Source: Granulicella rosea
Lineage (GTDB): Bacteria; Acidobacteriota; Terriglobia; Terriglobales; Acidobacteriaceae
NCBI RefSeq assembly: GCF_900188085.1
Contig: NZ_FZOU01000002.1
Span: 310,001-374,000, forward strand
DNA length: 64,000 nt
Direction: 5' to 3'
Shown here: positions 49,101 through 57,736 of the stretch, in pieces
Layout of the letters: each line of letters starts with the position of its first letter
Numbering within the stretch: the first letter of the stretch is position 1
Translations under genes and position numbers: made by a program
Notes under the pieces: generated by a model
Database searches by the model: none
What the model saw: the letters and a program-made list of their open reading frames with translations, nothing else
What the model was told of the DNA's origin: nothing

Positions 49101-51917
49101 AACCCCTACGTGCTGGCGCTTACGGGAACCGGAACCGCCTCGACCGGACTCATTCTCACACCGCTTGCGCAGGACTTTGGGACGGTCGCGCTCCACAGTC
49201 GAAGCGCGCCCGTGCTCTTCCAGTTGACGAACGCGACCACGGCTCCCGTCACGCTGCCGGCGCCTGCGGTCACCGGCGACTTCGTCCAGAGCACGGCCCC
49301 GAGCGGCGGACAGACCTGCGCCGCCGGACCGCTTGCCGCGGCGGCGACCTGCTACCTGCAACTCGCCTTCGTCCCGACGGCGACCGGAGCGCGCAGCGGA
49401 ACGCTTACCTTCGGGACCTCCAGCGGGACCGTCGCTTCGACCCTCACAGGATTCGGCGGCGCCGATCCGGGCGTCTCGTTCAGCCCGGTCTCGCTTACGT
49501 TCCTGAATGTCCCGAGCGCGGCGGCGACTGTCCAGACCATCACCATCGGCAATACGGGTACGGCTTCGATCCAGATCGGCGCGCCGACTACATCGACCAC
49601 GAGCTTTGCCGTCGCCTCCACCTGTTCGACGCTGGCGGCGGGAGCGACCTGCGGCGTCCAGGTCACCTTTACTCCATCAACCGCGACGGTAGCCGACACA
49701 CTGCAGATTCCCGTCACGACCGCAAGCGGATCGGCCACCTACACCGTACCGCTCAGCGGCGCCTACACCAGCGAGAACGCCGGGCTGCAGATCCTGCCGC
49801 TCCAGATGGAGTATGGCCCGCAAGCTGTAGGCAGTGAAAGTGTTGCGCGCCAGATCACGATCACCAACCTGACCGCGAAGTCGCTGACGCTGAACGTTGT
49901 GCTGCCCCGCCAGTTCGTCCTTACCGGGTCGGCGTGCGCGGGCCTGGCGCCGAACGCGAGCTGCAGCTTTCCCGTTGCGTTTCTGCCGCTGACCAACGGC
50001 GATGTTCCCGGCACGATCTTCGCCCAGGGCACGCCGACGGATAGCTCCGCAACGCTGAACGGCATCGGTTATGTCGAGGGCTATGGCGTCGGCACGGCCA
50101 CGCTCGCGCTGCCCCTGGCTCTGGGGGCGGCCAGGTTGGTCAACTTTGGACAGGTTGTCAGCGGCCAGACCCTGACCGCTCTGCTGACCCTAACGAACAC
50201 CGCCGCCACGCCGTTGACCGTCCGCCGTATCACCAGCCAGGCGCCGTTCTTCACCACCACCACCTGCGGCGCGACCCTCGCGCAGGGGCAGACCTGCACG
50301 GCCAGCGTGGTCTACACCCCCATCAATCAGGTCGCGACCGGGACGACCTCGCCCGCGACTACAAACGATGCGGGCGTGCTCGTCATCGAGAGCGACGCGG
50401 CCTCCAGTCCGGATACGGTCACACTTGCGGGTTCGGCGCTGCCTATCGCCGTCGCCAGTCCGGTCAATGTCACTCCGCTCGCGACCTTCGCGGTCTCGCA
50501 GAGTTCGCTGACCTTCGCGAGCACGCAGGTGGGCAAGGCCTCCGCACCGCAGGTCGTCACGCTCTCGAACACAGGCACGAGCACGATCCATATCCTCAGC
50601 CTGCAGACGACCACCGACTTTTCGCTGCAGAGCGCCTGCGGGACGCTCGTCGCCGGCTCAAGCTGCAATGTCACCGTGACCTTTCTGCCACAGTCCACCG
50701 GGACGCACGCCGCCGCGCTTGAGATCGGCTCGGACTCGGTCACGCCGCTGGAGTTCGTCAGTCTGCTCGGCCCGGCTACGCCGTCGTCGCTCGCGCTCAG
50801 TCCGGCTGTGCTGGCCTTCGGCCTCGTTCCGGTTGGAACCACCGTCACCCTTCCCGTGCAGGTGACGAATCAGGGCACAACGCCCATCGTCTTCGCAGCC
50901 GTGACCGTGACCGGCGATTACGCGGTCTCCGGCAACTGCCCGGCCGCCGGTGCGTCGCTCGCAGCAGCAGCGACCTGCACGCTCCAGGTCGCGTTTTCCC
51001 CAACTGCCGAGGGCGCGCGGAGCGGCACACTCAGTGTGGGTTCTTCGGCCAGCGTGTCGCCGTTGACCGTGCCGCTGACGGGTACGGGCGGTCTGGCTCA
51101 TCTGCTGGTCGCTCCCGGCGCGCTCGCCTTCGGCAGCCTCTCGCTGGGGCAATCGACCAGCCTGACCGTGACGCTGACGAACACCGGCGCGATCCCGCTG
51201 CGGAGTCTTGCCCTGTCGACCACGGGAGATTTCAGCATCGCGGTTCCCTGCGGCGCGACCAGCCTTGCGGCGGGCGCATCCTGCACCGTTCAGGTAAACT
51301 TTACCCCGACCGTGGTCGGCCCGCGGACCGGCGTCCTGACGATCGTGAGCACGGACAGCGGCTCGCCCGCCAGCATTCCGCTTACCGGAACGGCAGTCGC
51401 CGGCGGAGGCTTTACCCTGACGGTCGATGGCGGCGCCAGCTCTTCGGCCTCGGTTTCGAGCGGCAATCCGGCGACCTACCAGCTCGTCCTTACGCCGACC
51501 GGCGGCTTCACCGGCACGGTCGCGCTCACATGCAACCCGGTTGCAGCGGCGGCGTACGCGAGTTGCTCGCTCCTTCCACCAAGCCTGACGCTGGCAGGCT
51601 CGGCGCAGACCTCGGTCGCGACCATCAACACGATTACCTCGGTCGCGGCGGCGCCGGCCGGACGTCCTACCGGCGTTCTGCTCTGCCTGCTGGCGCCGGC
51701 TGTGCTGCTTGCCTGGCGCCGGCGGGCGCGGCTATTCCTGCTCGCGATGATGGTCGGCGCGATGCTGGGAGCGCTCGGAGGCTGCGGCGGCGGTAGCCCC
51801 GCCAATCCGCATCTCCGCTATACCCCGGCCGGGAGCTATCAGTTTCAGATCACCGCCAGCTCGACTGCCGGACCGTCGATCGTCCAGAGCGTCAATGTCA
51901 CGCTGACGGTTCAGTAG
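46119..51917 (+). CDS. Giant secreted Ig-repeat protein (SBBP propeller plus ASH-like repeats)
   Basis: The protein has 1932 residues. The signal peptide (LLLFAALTLTADAAAQQ) is followed by a beta-propeller-like region to about 330 with SBBP motifs (DAAGNLYLLL, DPSGNVYIAGTTT, DASDNAYIAGET). Twelve tandem Ig-like repeats of about 100 residues follow, of the choice-of-anchor D/ASH type, each starting near x-L-x-F-G-x-V-x-G-x-S and ending with SC-V-V-F-P-x-x-G-x-R-x-G. A last Ig-like part (TYQLVLTPTGGFTGTVALTC), two short hydrophobic stretches and a TPAGSYQFQITASST tail end it. It is probably a cell-surface or exported structural or adhesive protein. The GC content is high like the host. Confidence 0.85.
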   Translation: MTIPAPLRRRPLLQLLLLFAALTLTADAAAQQLAFAGLRSAAQQGQFNAVQTDAAGNLYLLLDEKDGVRLLKTDNAAQTVLAQAKLGAAGDIGLAMALDPSGNVYIAGTTTSTTLTATAGAAITTRADGSTNTFVARFDASLNPVFVTLAGGSRIVPTGIAATADAVFITGFTYGANLPVTASAIQQAPAYASSQNGFAERFNSAGSQLVYATYLSGANGDTAPAAIAADASDNAYIAGETSATGYPTVAAVVPAMLGSPSGFLTKLTPAGDGIAFSTFIPGSGITSVAVGANVLALAGGVSFGQFPIDTVTAPLVPATWQALVRMPLDGSTVLSSTAIAPGAQTSVAFAPDGTLWVDGVFSAPLLPVAAPASVGQAFAAHVNAQSQVDRTARLGGLPNGNPSFASLPIVVTSLGIDPAGEPLVAGGVQPTAGSSLLATQTYDLPLLNAPTAALPSTLRSAIPATASCNGSLCPGYAAYLAKLNPAGTAPALALSVDAAPFVTLRNLGTAVATGLQIAATGPAVLGSSCGTTLNSGAECSVLLNTTAGSLTVSAANAGSQTVTIPASTAPASTILFAPREIDFGIQSSTSPAATRTVTVTNLGQQSQSFPSNLDSSAKTASPFTQTSTDCTLSTANTYTLPAGGSCHITLAFTALSTSVSDGFLQAQWLIGARDVVLTGYTQAAALSVSSTEIDFGTQIGGGLRLPRYLYLSNNSASAVAHTAVTLPASSPFTVADACPATLAPASVCRIQLNYLSSVATSTDSVTMALDDGISVLVTGQTLPAKTGTATSVNPNLTVTPVSVSFANAVPVTGVSNSTQTVGIANTGASSFTLNLALSGDFTDSTNCGATLAGGASCSVVVSFVPGQPGTRDGLLAVTAGANTTPAYTTLTGSATAILPANNGTLAFGSEPVGQPTVQWYKISQPFSALTATTTGPFAVLLVEDTGYGHGQPSTAAYTNSAAGSCLNCYLGLEFTPTATGVQTGSLSLSSASGGNPYVLALTGTGTASTGLILTPLAQDFGTVALHSRSAPVLFQLTNATTAPVTLPAPAVTGDFVQSTAPSGGQTCAAGPLAAAATCYLQLAFVPTATGARSGTLTFGTSSGTVASTLTGFGGADPGVSFSPVSLTFLNVPSAAATVQTITIGNTGTASIQIGAPTTSTTSFAVASTCSTLAAGATCGVQVTFTPSTATVADTLQIPVTTASGSATYTVPLSGAYTSENAGLQILPLQMEYGPQAVGSESVARQITITNLTAKSLTLNVVLPRQFVLTGSACAGLAPNASCSFPVAFLPLTNGDVPGTIFAQGTPTDSSATLNGIGYVEGYGVGTATLALPLALGAARLVNFGQVVSGQTLTALLTLTNTAATPLTVRRITSQAPFFTTTTCGATLAQGQTCTASVVYTPINQVATGTTSPATTNDAGVLVIESDAASSPDTVTLAGSALPIAVASPVNVTPLATFAVSQSSLTFASTQVGKASAPQVVTLSNTGTSTIHILSLQTTTDFSLQSACGTLVAGSSCNVTVTFLPQSTGTHAAALEIGSDSVTPLEFVSLLGPATPSSLALSPAVLAFGLVPVGTTVTLPVQVTNQGTTPIVFAAVTVTGDYAVSGNCPAAGASLAAAATCTLQVAFSPTAEGARSGTLSVGSSASVSPLTVPLTGTGGLAHLLVAPGALAFGSLSLGQSTSLTVTLTNTGAIPLRSLALSTTGDFSIAVPCGATSLAAGASCTVQVNFTPTVVGPRTGVLTIVSTDSGSPASIPLTGTAVAGGGFTLTVDGGASSSASVSSGNPATYQLVLTPTGGFTGTVALTCNPVAAAAYASCSLLPPSLTLAGSAQTSVATINTITSVAAAPAGRPTGVLLCLLAPAVLLAWRRRARLFLLAMMVGAMLGALGGCGGGSPANPHLRYTPAGSYQFQITASSTAGPSIVQSVNVTLTVQ

Positions 51918-51924
51918 CGCCAGC

Positions 51925-53088
51925 CTACCTGGCCAGAACCCGCTCATAGTAGCTCTCATAGTGCGGAATGATCCGGCTGGCGCAGAACTTATCCTGAGCC
52001 GTCTTGCGTGCGGCGTTCGCCATCGCAAGCAGCCGGTCTTCGTCGTTCAGCAGCGAGATCGCCGCCGCAGCCATCGCTTCCACATCGCCGATGGGAAAGA
52101 GATAACCGTTCACGCCGTCTTCGATCAGCTCCGGAACGCCGCCCACCTGGGTAGCGATCGCCGGCACGCGGCAGGCCATGGCTTCGAGCGCCGCCAGCCC
52201 GAAGGACTCCATCTCCGACGGCATGATCATCAGGTCGGCCAGCGGCAGCAGTTCGTTGACGTTGTCCTGCTTGCCCAGAAAGTGGACGCGATCCTGAATG
52301 CCATGTTTGCGCGCCAGATACTCGGCGGTCGACCGGTCCGGGCCATCGCCGATCAGCATCAGTCGCGATGGAACCGACTTCGCCACGCGCGCGAAGACCT
52401 CGACCACGTCCTGAACCCGTTTGACGGGGCGGAAGTTCGACAGGTGGACGATCAGCCGTTCGTTCGCCGCGGCGTAGCGCGGACGCATCGCGGCGACCAG
52501 TTCCGGGTCGCGCTTGTAGACGTCGCAGTTGACGAAGTTGCGGATGACCTCGATCGGGCTCTCGATGGTGAAGGCCTGGTGCGTGCGATCGCGCAGATAG
52601 CTCGAGATCGCGGTTACGCCGTCCGACTGCTCGATGCCGAACTTCGTGATCGGCAGGTACGACCGGTCGAGTCCTACCAGCGTGATGTCCGTGCCGTGAA
52701 GCGTCGTAATGAACGGCAGCGTCAGCCCGCGGTCGGCCAGCATCTGCCGCGCCAGGTACGCCGAGACCGAGTGCGGAATGGCGTAGTGAACATGTAACAG
52801 GTCGAGCTGATAGAACTCGGCCACCTCGGCCATCCTAGTCGCCAGCGCCAGGTCGTACGGCGGATGCTCGAAGAGTGGGTAGTGATAGACCTCCACCTGA
52901 TGAAAGTGGATATTGGCCTCACGTCCGGTGAGCCGGAATGGCGCAGACGAGGTGATGAAGTGGATCTCGTGCCCGCGTGCGGCAAGCTCGATGCCAAGCT
53001 CGGTGGCGACCACGCCGGAGCCGCCATAGGTGGGATAGCAGGTGATGCCAATCTTGAGCGGACGAGGGCAGGGGTGAGGCAAATCCAT
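51925..53088 (-). CDS. bshA: N-acetyl-alpha-D-glucosaminyl L-malate synthase
   Basis: BshA is a GT4 glycosyltransferase that joins GlcNAc to L-malate, the first step of bacillithiol synthesis. It has 387 residues. Visible signatures are GITCYPTYGGSGVVATELG near the N-terminus, HVHYAIPHSVSAYLARQM, LHGTDITLVG, IPNF-like EVIRNFVNCDVYKRD, HLSNFRPVKRV and the C-terminal EX7E motif EMESFGLAALEAMAC. It is two bases downstream of the YdjC-family gene, so one transcript is likely. No bshB (LmbE) or bshC is in the window. Confidence 0.93.
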   Translation of the reverse strand: MDLPHPCPRPLKIGITCYPTYGGSGVVATELGIELAARGHEIHFITSSAPFRLTGREANIHFHQVEVYHYPLFEHPPYDLALATRMAEVAEFYQLDLLHVHYAIPHSVSAYLARQMLADRGLTLPFITTLHGTDITLVGLDRSYLPITKFGIEQSDGVTAISSYLRDRTHQAFTIESPIEVIRNFVNCDVYKRDPELVAAMRPRYAAANERLIVHLSNFRPVKRVQDVVEVFARVAKSVPSRLMLIGDGPDRSTAEYLARKHGIQDRVHFLGKQDNVNELLPLADLMIMPSEMESFGLAALEAMACRVPAIATQVGGVPELIEDGVNGYLFPIGDVEAMAAAAISLLNDEDRLLAMANAARKTAQDKFCASRIIPHYESYYERVLAR

Positions 53089-53090
53089 GG

Positions 53091-54035
53091 CTAAAGCACG
53101 CTTTCATAACCGGTGTTGGGTCGGTGCTGCCCGGACTCGCGCAGCAGTCCAGTCACGCCGAGGTTCCCGTAGTGGATGAGTTCGGGAGCGTTTGGTTGCT
53201 GAAGAATCTCAGGCACGACTGTGAGCAGGGCTTCGCGCTCGATGTCGCGCGTCTCGCGCAGCCGGGTGTGAATCATGTCCAGCGCCGCGTCGTTGTATCC
53301 GGGGTGGCAGCAGAGCTCGTAGAGGCTGTTTTGTTCGGATGGCTGGGTGAGCGAGCCGAGCAGGCTGCGCAGGCGGTCGGCGTCGAGCGTGCCCGTGGCG
53401 GCGATGCCCAGGGTGCCGTCCGTGGTGAGGATGTCAGCGGACTTCAACTGCGGCAGCAGCCGGAACTGCGGCTGAAACCTCCGCAGCAGGCGGATCTGGG
53501 TGCGGCGGATGAACGGCGTGCGCTTCCCTTGCGCGTCGGTTTCGATCGGGCCGAAGGGGTTGCGCACGGCGGTCACTCCGCAGCGCTGCGCCACGTGGAG
53601 CAGAGGCTCGGCGATCGCTGGGAAGAGGTGCGTGTGTTTGTGCGTGTCGACGTGGGTGACGTCGATGCCGGCGCGCTGCAGCCTCTGAATCTGCGCCTGC
53701 ACCTCGCGCGCGACGTCTCGCGGATGCACCGTGCCGCGCAGGACCGCCTGCACGAAGTCCAGCAGCGATGGGCGAAAGGTCTTGCCATCGGCGCCGAGCA
53801 GCGACGGGATCGACTCCGGATGCGAGACGGGGATATCGTCGACCAGTACGATGTGGCAGCCGACGCCGAGGCCGGGATTACGCAGCGCAATGCGCACGGC
53901 GTCGTCGAAGGCGCTGCCGGTCGCCATCAGCGTCGTGGAATGCACGACGCCTGCCCGGTGCAGCTCTTCGATGGCGCGATTGATACCCGTGGTCAGCCCG
54001 AAGTCGTCAGCGTTGATGATGAGGCGCGCGGGCAT
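53091..54035 (-). CDS. YdjC/ChbG-family deacetylase
   Basis: This protein of about 314 residues belongs to a family of metal-dependent carbohydrate deacetylases (ChbG, HpnK). Metal-site motifs are INADDFGLTTGIN (Asp-Asp) and THVDTHKHTHLFP (His-rich); others are GVGCHIVLVDDIPVSHP and ELCCHPGYND. ATG 54035 was chosen because earlier in-frame codons would run into tRNA-Val. The gene ends two bases before bshA. BshA product needs a deacetylase, normally an LmbE-type BshB; this enzyme could fill that role, which is only a hypothesis. Confidence 0.85.
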   Translation of the reverse strand: MPARLIINADDFGLTTGINRAIEELHRAGVVHSTTLMATGSAFDDAVRIALRNPGLGVGCHIVLVDDIPVSHPESIPSLLGADGKTFRPSLLDFVQAVLRGTVHPRDVAREVQAQIQRLQRAGIDVTHVDTHKHTHLFPAIAEPLLHVAQRCGVTAVRNPFGPIETDAQGKRTPFIRRTQIRLLRRFQPQFRLLPQLKSADILTTDGTLGIAATGTLDADRLRSLLGSLTQPSEQNSLYELCCHPGYNDAALDMIHTRLRETRDIEREALLTVVPEILQQPNAPELIHYGNLGVTGLLRESGQHRPNTGYESVL

Positions 54036-54059
54036 GTACGGGTTGTCGAGGTGGGAAAA

Positions 54060-54136
54060 TGGTGGGCAGAGAGGGATTCGAACCCCCGACACCCTCGGTG
54101 TAAGCGAGGTGCTCTAACCAGCTGAGCTATCCGCCC
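54060..54136 (-). tRNA. tRNA-Val (anticodon TAC)
   Basis: The gene is 77 nt with encoded CCA. The acceptor stem GGGCGGA/TCTGCCC has one G-U pair, the anticodon stem CCTCG/CGAGG has loop CTTACAC, and the T loop is GGTTCGAATCC. It lies 24 bp upstream of the YdjC-family gene on the same strand. Confidence 0.96.
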
Positions 54137-54410
54137 GGTCCAGTAGTACGTTTGGGCCAACCCCAGTGTAGGGCAGTCGGGCCAAGGATGCAACGCCGGA
54201 GGAATCCACAACTTTTCTGTCGCATACGGTGTGCAAACTCGCACAAACCGTTGTTCGATCTGATAGACTCAGTCTTGTAGTCGAGAGCGCGTCACCGAGT
54301 GGGAGCGAACATCCTCCGCCGGAAGAGCGCAGGCTGACTTGGTAGATTTGCGAGTAGCCAATACTTCGAATCTATGTGACAGTAGTATCTGGATTGCTTC
54401 AAACGCAATT

Positions 54411-54488
<78 letters not shown>

Positions 54489-54536
54489 TAAACTCCTGAG
54501 AGTTTACGGCAACAAACAAGAGTATGTTTGATCGAG

Positions 54537-54559
54537 GGCGCTGAATACAGCGCCTTTTT
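54537..54559 (+). terminator. Rho-independent terminator after tRNA-Asp
   Basis: The arms GGCGCTG and CAGCGCC surround a 4-nt loop, followed by TTTTT. Confidence 0.9.
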
Positions 54560-54575
54560 CGTGTTCCCACGACTC

Positions 54576-55928
54576 TTATCGTAGCGCTGTTCCGTCGCGA
54601 TTGCCGCCCCATCCGCCTCCACCTTCCATCACCGGCATCATCAGCGTGACGCGCGTGCCTCTTCCCGGGCTGCTCTGCACCGTTACTTCGGCGCCGATGC
54701 CGTAGAGCACCTCCATCCGTTCGCGAACGTTCCTCATGCCGATGCCGGTTCCCCGCTGTCCGACCGCGCGACCCAGGCTGACTTTTCCGTTGGGAGGCAT
54801 CCCGATACCGTCGTCTTCGACCTCGATCGTCAGACGGCCGTCGTCGGTGATGCGGCTGCGCAGCGTTACCGTGCCTCCGCCGATCCTCGGTTCGAGTCCG
54901 TGCTTGATGCTGTTTTCAATCAGCGGCTGCAGCAGCATGCTGGGCACGACGATGGATAGCGTCTCCGGCGCTATCTCCTTCACCACGCGTAGTTTATCGC
55001 CGAAGCGAACCACCTCGATGTCGAGATAGTCGTCGGTGAAGGCGAGCTCGTCCGAGAACGGCACGAAGGCCTCGCGATCCTTCAGGAGCATGCGCAGGAT
55101 GTTGGCCAGCTTGACGATCATCTCGCGCGCCAGCTCGGGCTTCGACCGGACCAGCGAGGTGATCGAGTTGAGCGTGTTGAAGAGGAAGTGCGGATTGATC
55201 TGGCGCTGCAGCGCGTCCAGCCGGGCCTCGAGCAACAGGCGCGACTGCTCCTCGAGCTTTTGCTCGATGCGAATCTGGTTCCAGATCTTCAAAGGAATGC
55301 CGACTACGACCGGCGCGCAGACGCAGATGGCGAGTTCCACAAGCCATGATGGGGAGTACAGCCCGAAGAGCCAGTGTGGGCGAAAGTGCGACAGCAGGCT
55401 GGTTCCGAAGGCGACCAGCGTGATCAGCACCAGAAGCAGAATCTGGCGGTCGAGCTGCGGCTTCTTGAGGTTGCGCGTAAACCAGCGATAGATGCTGAGG
55501 TCGACCAGCGGGGAGAACGACCAGACGTCTTCCGGGTTGGCGAAGTTGCCGAAGGCTCCGGCAAGCGCGCCGACGAGGAGGTTCACCGGCAGCGACCAGA
55601 TCTCGAAGTGCAGCAGCGCGGGCAGGGCCAGCGCCGCGCCGCCGGCCATCGCGGAGAGTGGTCCGACCAGCACGCCGAGCAGAATGACCGTCTCGATCGA
55701 GAGATCGGCCGCCAGAAAATTCGGCACACGCACGCGGATCGCCACGCCGAGCACCAGCGGCACGCAGATCCATGCGACCAGCCGGAAGGTCTCGCGCGCC
55801 GAGCGGTATGGCGCAAGGAGCAGCCGTTTGAAAGTGTTCGACCGCGCCAGCGAGCTGGAGACCGCGGCGGCGACGCCCAGCTTGACCAGCAGCGTAATCA
55901 AAATCAGACTGGATGCGACCTGAGCCAT
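54576..55928 (-). CDS. LytS/YehU-type sensor histidine kinase
   Basis: This 450-residue membrane kinase has an N-terminal 5TM-LYT-type region (about 1-210, with FNPVL-like IETVILLGVLVGPLSAMAGG and GALAGAFGN). A short coiled linker follows, then the His_kinase domain with LQRQINPHFLFNTLNSI, where the His accepts phosphate. The HATPase domain has LIENSIKHGLEP, EVEDDGIGMPP and GTGIGMRNVRERME. Partners are usually LytTR-type regulators; none is adjacent. It is divergent from ribA. Confidence 0.92.
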   Translation of the reverse strand: MAQVASSLILITLLVKLGVAAAVSSSLARSNTFKRLLLAPYRSARETFRLVAWICVPLVLGVAIRVRVPNFLAADLSIETVILLGVLVGPLSAMAGGAALALPALLHFEIWSLPVNLLVGALAGAFGNFANPEDVWSFSPLVDLSIYRWFTRNLKKPQLDRQILLLVLITLVAFGTSLLSHFRPHWLFGLYSPSWLVELAICVCAPVVVGIPLKIWNQIRIEQKLEEQSRLLLEARLDALQRQINPHFLFNTLNSITSLVRSKPELAREMIVKLANILRMLLKDREAFVPFSDELAFTDDYLDIEVVRFGDKLRVVKEIAPETLSIVVPSMLLQPLIENSIKHGLEPRIGGGTVTLRSRITDDGRLTIEVEDDGIGMPPNGKVSLGRAVGQRGTGIGMRNVRERMEVLYGIGAEVTVQSSPGRGTRVTLMMPVMEGGGGWGGNRDGTALR

Positions 55929-55948
55929 CTATCCTTACTCTAATCTGC

Positions 55949-56617
55949 ATGACGCAGTTCGAAACGTATAATCAGACGATGCCTTTTCTCGCCGTACGCA
56001 AGCTGGCCGACGCCGATTTTCCCACCCGCTGGGGACACTTTCGCATCCTGGGGTTCGAAGGTGTGGTCGCCAATCCGGAGCCATGCAACGATGTAACGCC
56101 CGCCCCGGCGACTCGGATCGAGTCCGCTGTCGCCCTGGTGATGGGGGATATCCACTCCGCGCCGCCGATCGTTCGTATTCATTCGCAGTGCCTTACCGGC
56201 GATGTCTTCCACTCGCTGCGTTGCGATTGCCACGACCAGTTGCATCTCGCCCTGCGTACAATCTCGGAGGCCGGTTCAGGCATCCTGCTCTACGAGCAGC
56301 AGGAGGGACGCGGCATCGGCCTGATGGCGAAGCTGCGCGCCTACGAACTGCAGGACAACGGACGCGACACCATCGAGGCCAACCTGGAGCTTGGGTACAA
56401 GGCGGACTGCCGCCACTTCGAGCTGCCGGCCGAGATTCTGAAGCTGCTCAAGGTGCCCGCGGTACGCCTGATCACGAACAATCCCGAGAAGGTCGAGGCG
56501 CTGGAGGTGGCCGGTGTGCGGGTGGTCGAGCGGCTTTCGGCCGTCGTTGCCAGCGACCCGAACAGCGAGTTCTATCTGCAGACCAAGCGTGAGAAGATGG
56601 GGCATCTGGTCGGGTAG
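55949..56617 (+). CDS. ribA: GTP cyclohydrolase II
   Basis: RibA opens GTP to start riboflavin synthesis. It is a stand-alone form of about 222 residues without the RibB domain. The zinc cysteines are in HSQCLTGDVFHSLRCDCHDQL, the catalytic region is LLYEQQEGRGIGLMAKLRAY, and the substrate loop contains NNPEKVEAL. The C-terminus has KREKMGHLV. Start candidates are ATG 55949 and ATG 55979; neither has a clear ribosome binding site. A TATAAT lies at about 55968-55973, just upstream of the second ATG, so the shorter form is possible. Confidence 0.9.
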   Translation: MTQFETYNQTMPFLAVRKLADADFPTRWGHFRILGFEGVVANPEPCNDVTPAPATRIESAVALVMGDIHSAPPIVRIHSQCLTGDVFHSLRCDCHDQLHLALRTISEAGSGILLYEQQEGRGIGLMAKLRAYELQDNGRDTIEANLELGYKADCRHFELPAEILKLLKVPAVRLITNNPEKVEALEVAGVRVVERLSAVVASDPNSEFYLQTKREKMGHLVG

Positions 56618-56646
56618 CCGGTCTGCCAAGGTAAGCCGCAGCAGCT

Positions 56647-57180
56647 CTATTGCGGCGGCGCCAATTCGAACTGCACTGTATTGGTACGCAACCATTTGCC
56701 AGACCCATCCTGAGGGCCCGATTGATCGTAAACTTCCATGTACACGGTGTACCTTCCCGGCACGCTGAAATTGTAGAATTTTGTTAAATCGTACATGCGA
56801 TCGTTTGACGATTCAGGCGCAATATCGATGCCGTAGTTCGGTCCATCGACGAGAGTCGGACCATCTCCTGAACGATAATCACCGTATAGATGGCGATGCC
56901 ACTCCGTTTTCGGAAGCTCACTGTCTTTGTCCTCAACATGGACTCGGAAAAGATGCGAAGCTATCGACCAACTAATTTGCTGGTGGCTTGAATTCTTAAA
57001 TGTAAGGAAGACTCGGGGCTTCTGACCTATCGGTATATGGTCTTTCTCTATCGCTAGCCTTATTGCCACCAAAGGCGCCTGGTGAGCGACCGAAGCAGCC
57101 TGAGCGTGCATGAACATGCTCTGGGGAGCGAACAAAGCGATTGCCGTCATGGAAAGCGCGGAATTGCGAAATCGTAGCAT
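56647..57180 (-). CDS. Secreted hypothetical protein
   Basis: This 177-residue protein has a signal peptide (ALSMTAIALFAPQSMFMHAQA). The mature part is beta-rich and includes IPIGQKPRVFLTFKNSSHQQ and FSVPGRYTVYMEVYDQS, a pattern like small Ig-fold domains of unknown function. ATG 57180 has GGAG 6 nt upstream. The base composition is clearly poorer in GC than its neighbours, which suggests recent transfer. It sits between ribA and the dinB-like gene. Confidence 0.72.
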   Translation of the reverse strand: MLRFRNSALSMTAIALFAPQSMFMHAQAASVAHQAPLVAIRLAIEKDHIPIGQKPRVFLTFKNSSHQQISWSIASHLFRVHVEDKDSELPKTEWHRHLYGDYRSGDGPTLVDGPNYGIDIAPESSNDRMYDLTKFYNFSVPGRYTVYMEVYDQSGPQDGSGKWLRTNTVQFELAPPQ

Positions 57181-57190
57181 GACATCTCCT

Positions 57191-57736
57191 TTACTGCGAG
57201 GTTGGCTGCTCCCACTCCTCGGGCATCAGCAGGATGCTGCGCTGCTGCATCGCCGCGACCAGCTTGGCTGTGGTGACCATCTGTCCGGAGTGGCGCTGGG
57301 TGTGTTCGGCACAGTGGATGAGCAGACCGCCGACGGTGCTCGGCAGGGACTCCCGTCCGACTCCGCGCGAAATCTCATAGGCGCCGGGCTGAATCCTGCG
57401 GATGCGCGCAGCAGCGGTCGCCATGCCGATCTCGAATTCGGCAAAGAGTTCGGCGCGCGAGGCCGGCACGGTGTGCTCGGTGCGGAGATCGGCCATCTGA
57501 CCGGGACTCAACGGCGAGCCTTCGAGGTATGTCAGCAGGCGGTCCAGGCTGCGCACAGTGTGAAGCATATGGAAGCTCACCGACGGCAGATCGAACGGAC
57601 ACTCGGTGAGTTGCTGAAGCGACAGCTCCACACACCAGCGGCTGCAGTCCTCCTCGGCCAGCAGCAATGCGTGCAAGACCTGCCGCCGCACCGCATCGAC
57701 CTCCGTTAGCGTACCTCTCAACCAAGGCTCAACCAT
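57191..57736 (-). CDS. DinB-like protein
   Basis: This is a 181-residue four-helix-bundle protein of the DinB/YfiT type. The metal-ligand pattern is visible: SFHMLHTVRSLDRLLTYLEG (first His) and LLIHCAEHTQRHSGQMVTTA (HxxxH). The family contains metal-dependent thiol transferases, including bacillithiol S-transferases, which would suit a bacillithiol-making host (inference). The start immediately follows the stop of the betaine-binding protein gene, so they share a transcript. Confidence 0.8.
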   Translation of the reverse strand: MVEPWLRGTLTEVDAVRRQVLHALLLAEEDCSRWCVELSLQQLTECPFDLPSVSFHMLHTVRSLDRLLTYLEGSPLSPGQMADLRTEHTVPASRAELFAEFEIGMATAAARIRRIQPGAYEISRGVGRESLPSTVGGLLIHCAEHTQRHSGQMVTTAKLVAAMQQRSILLMPEEWEQPTSQ

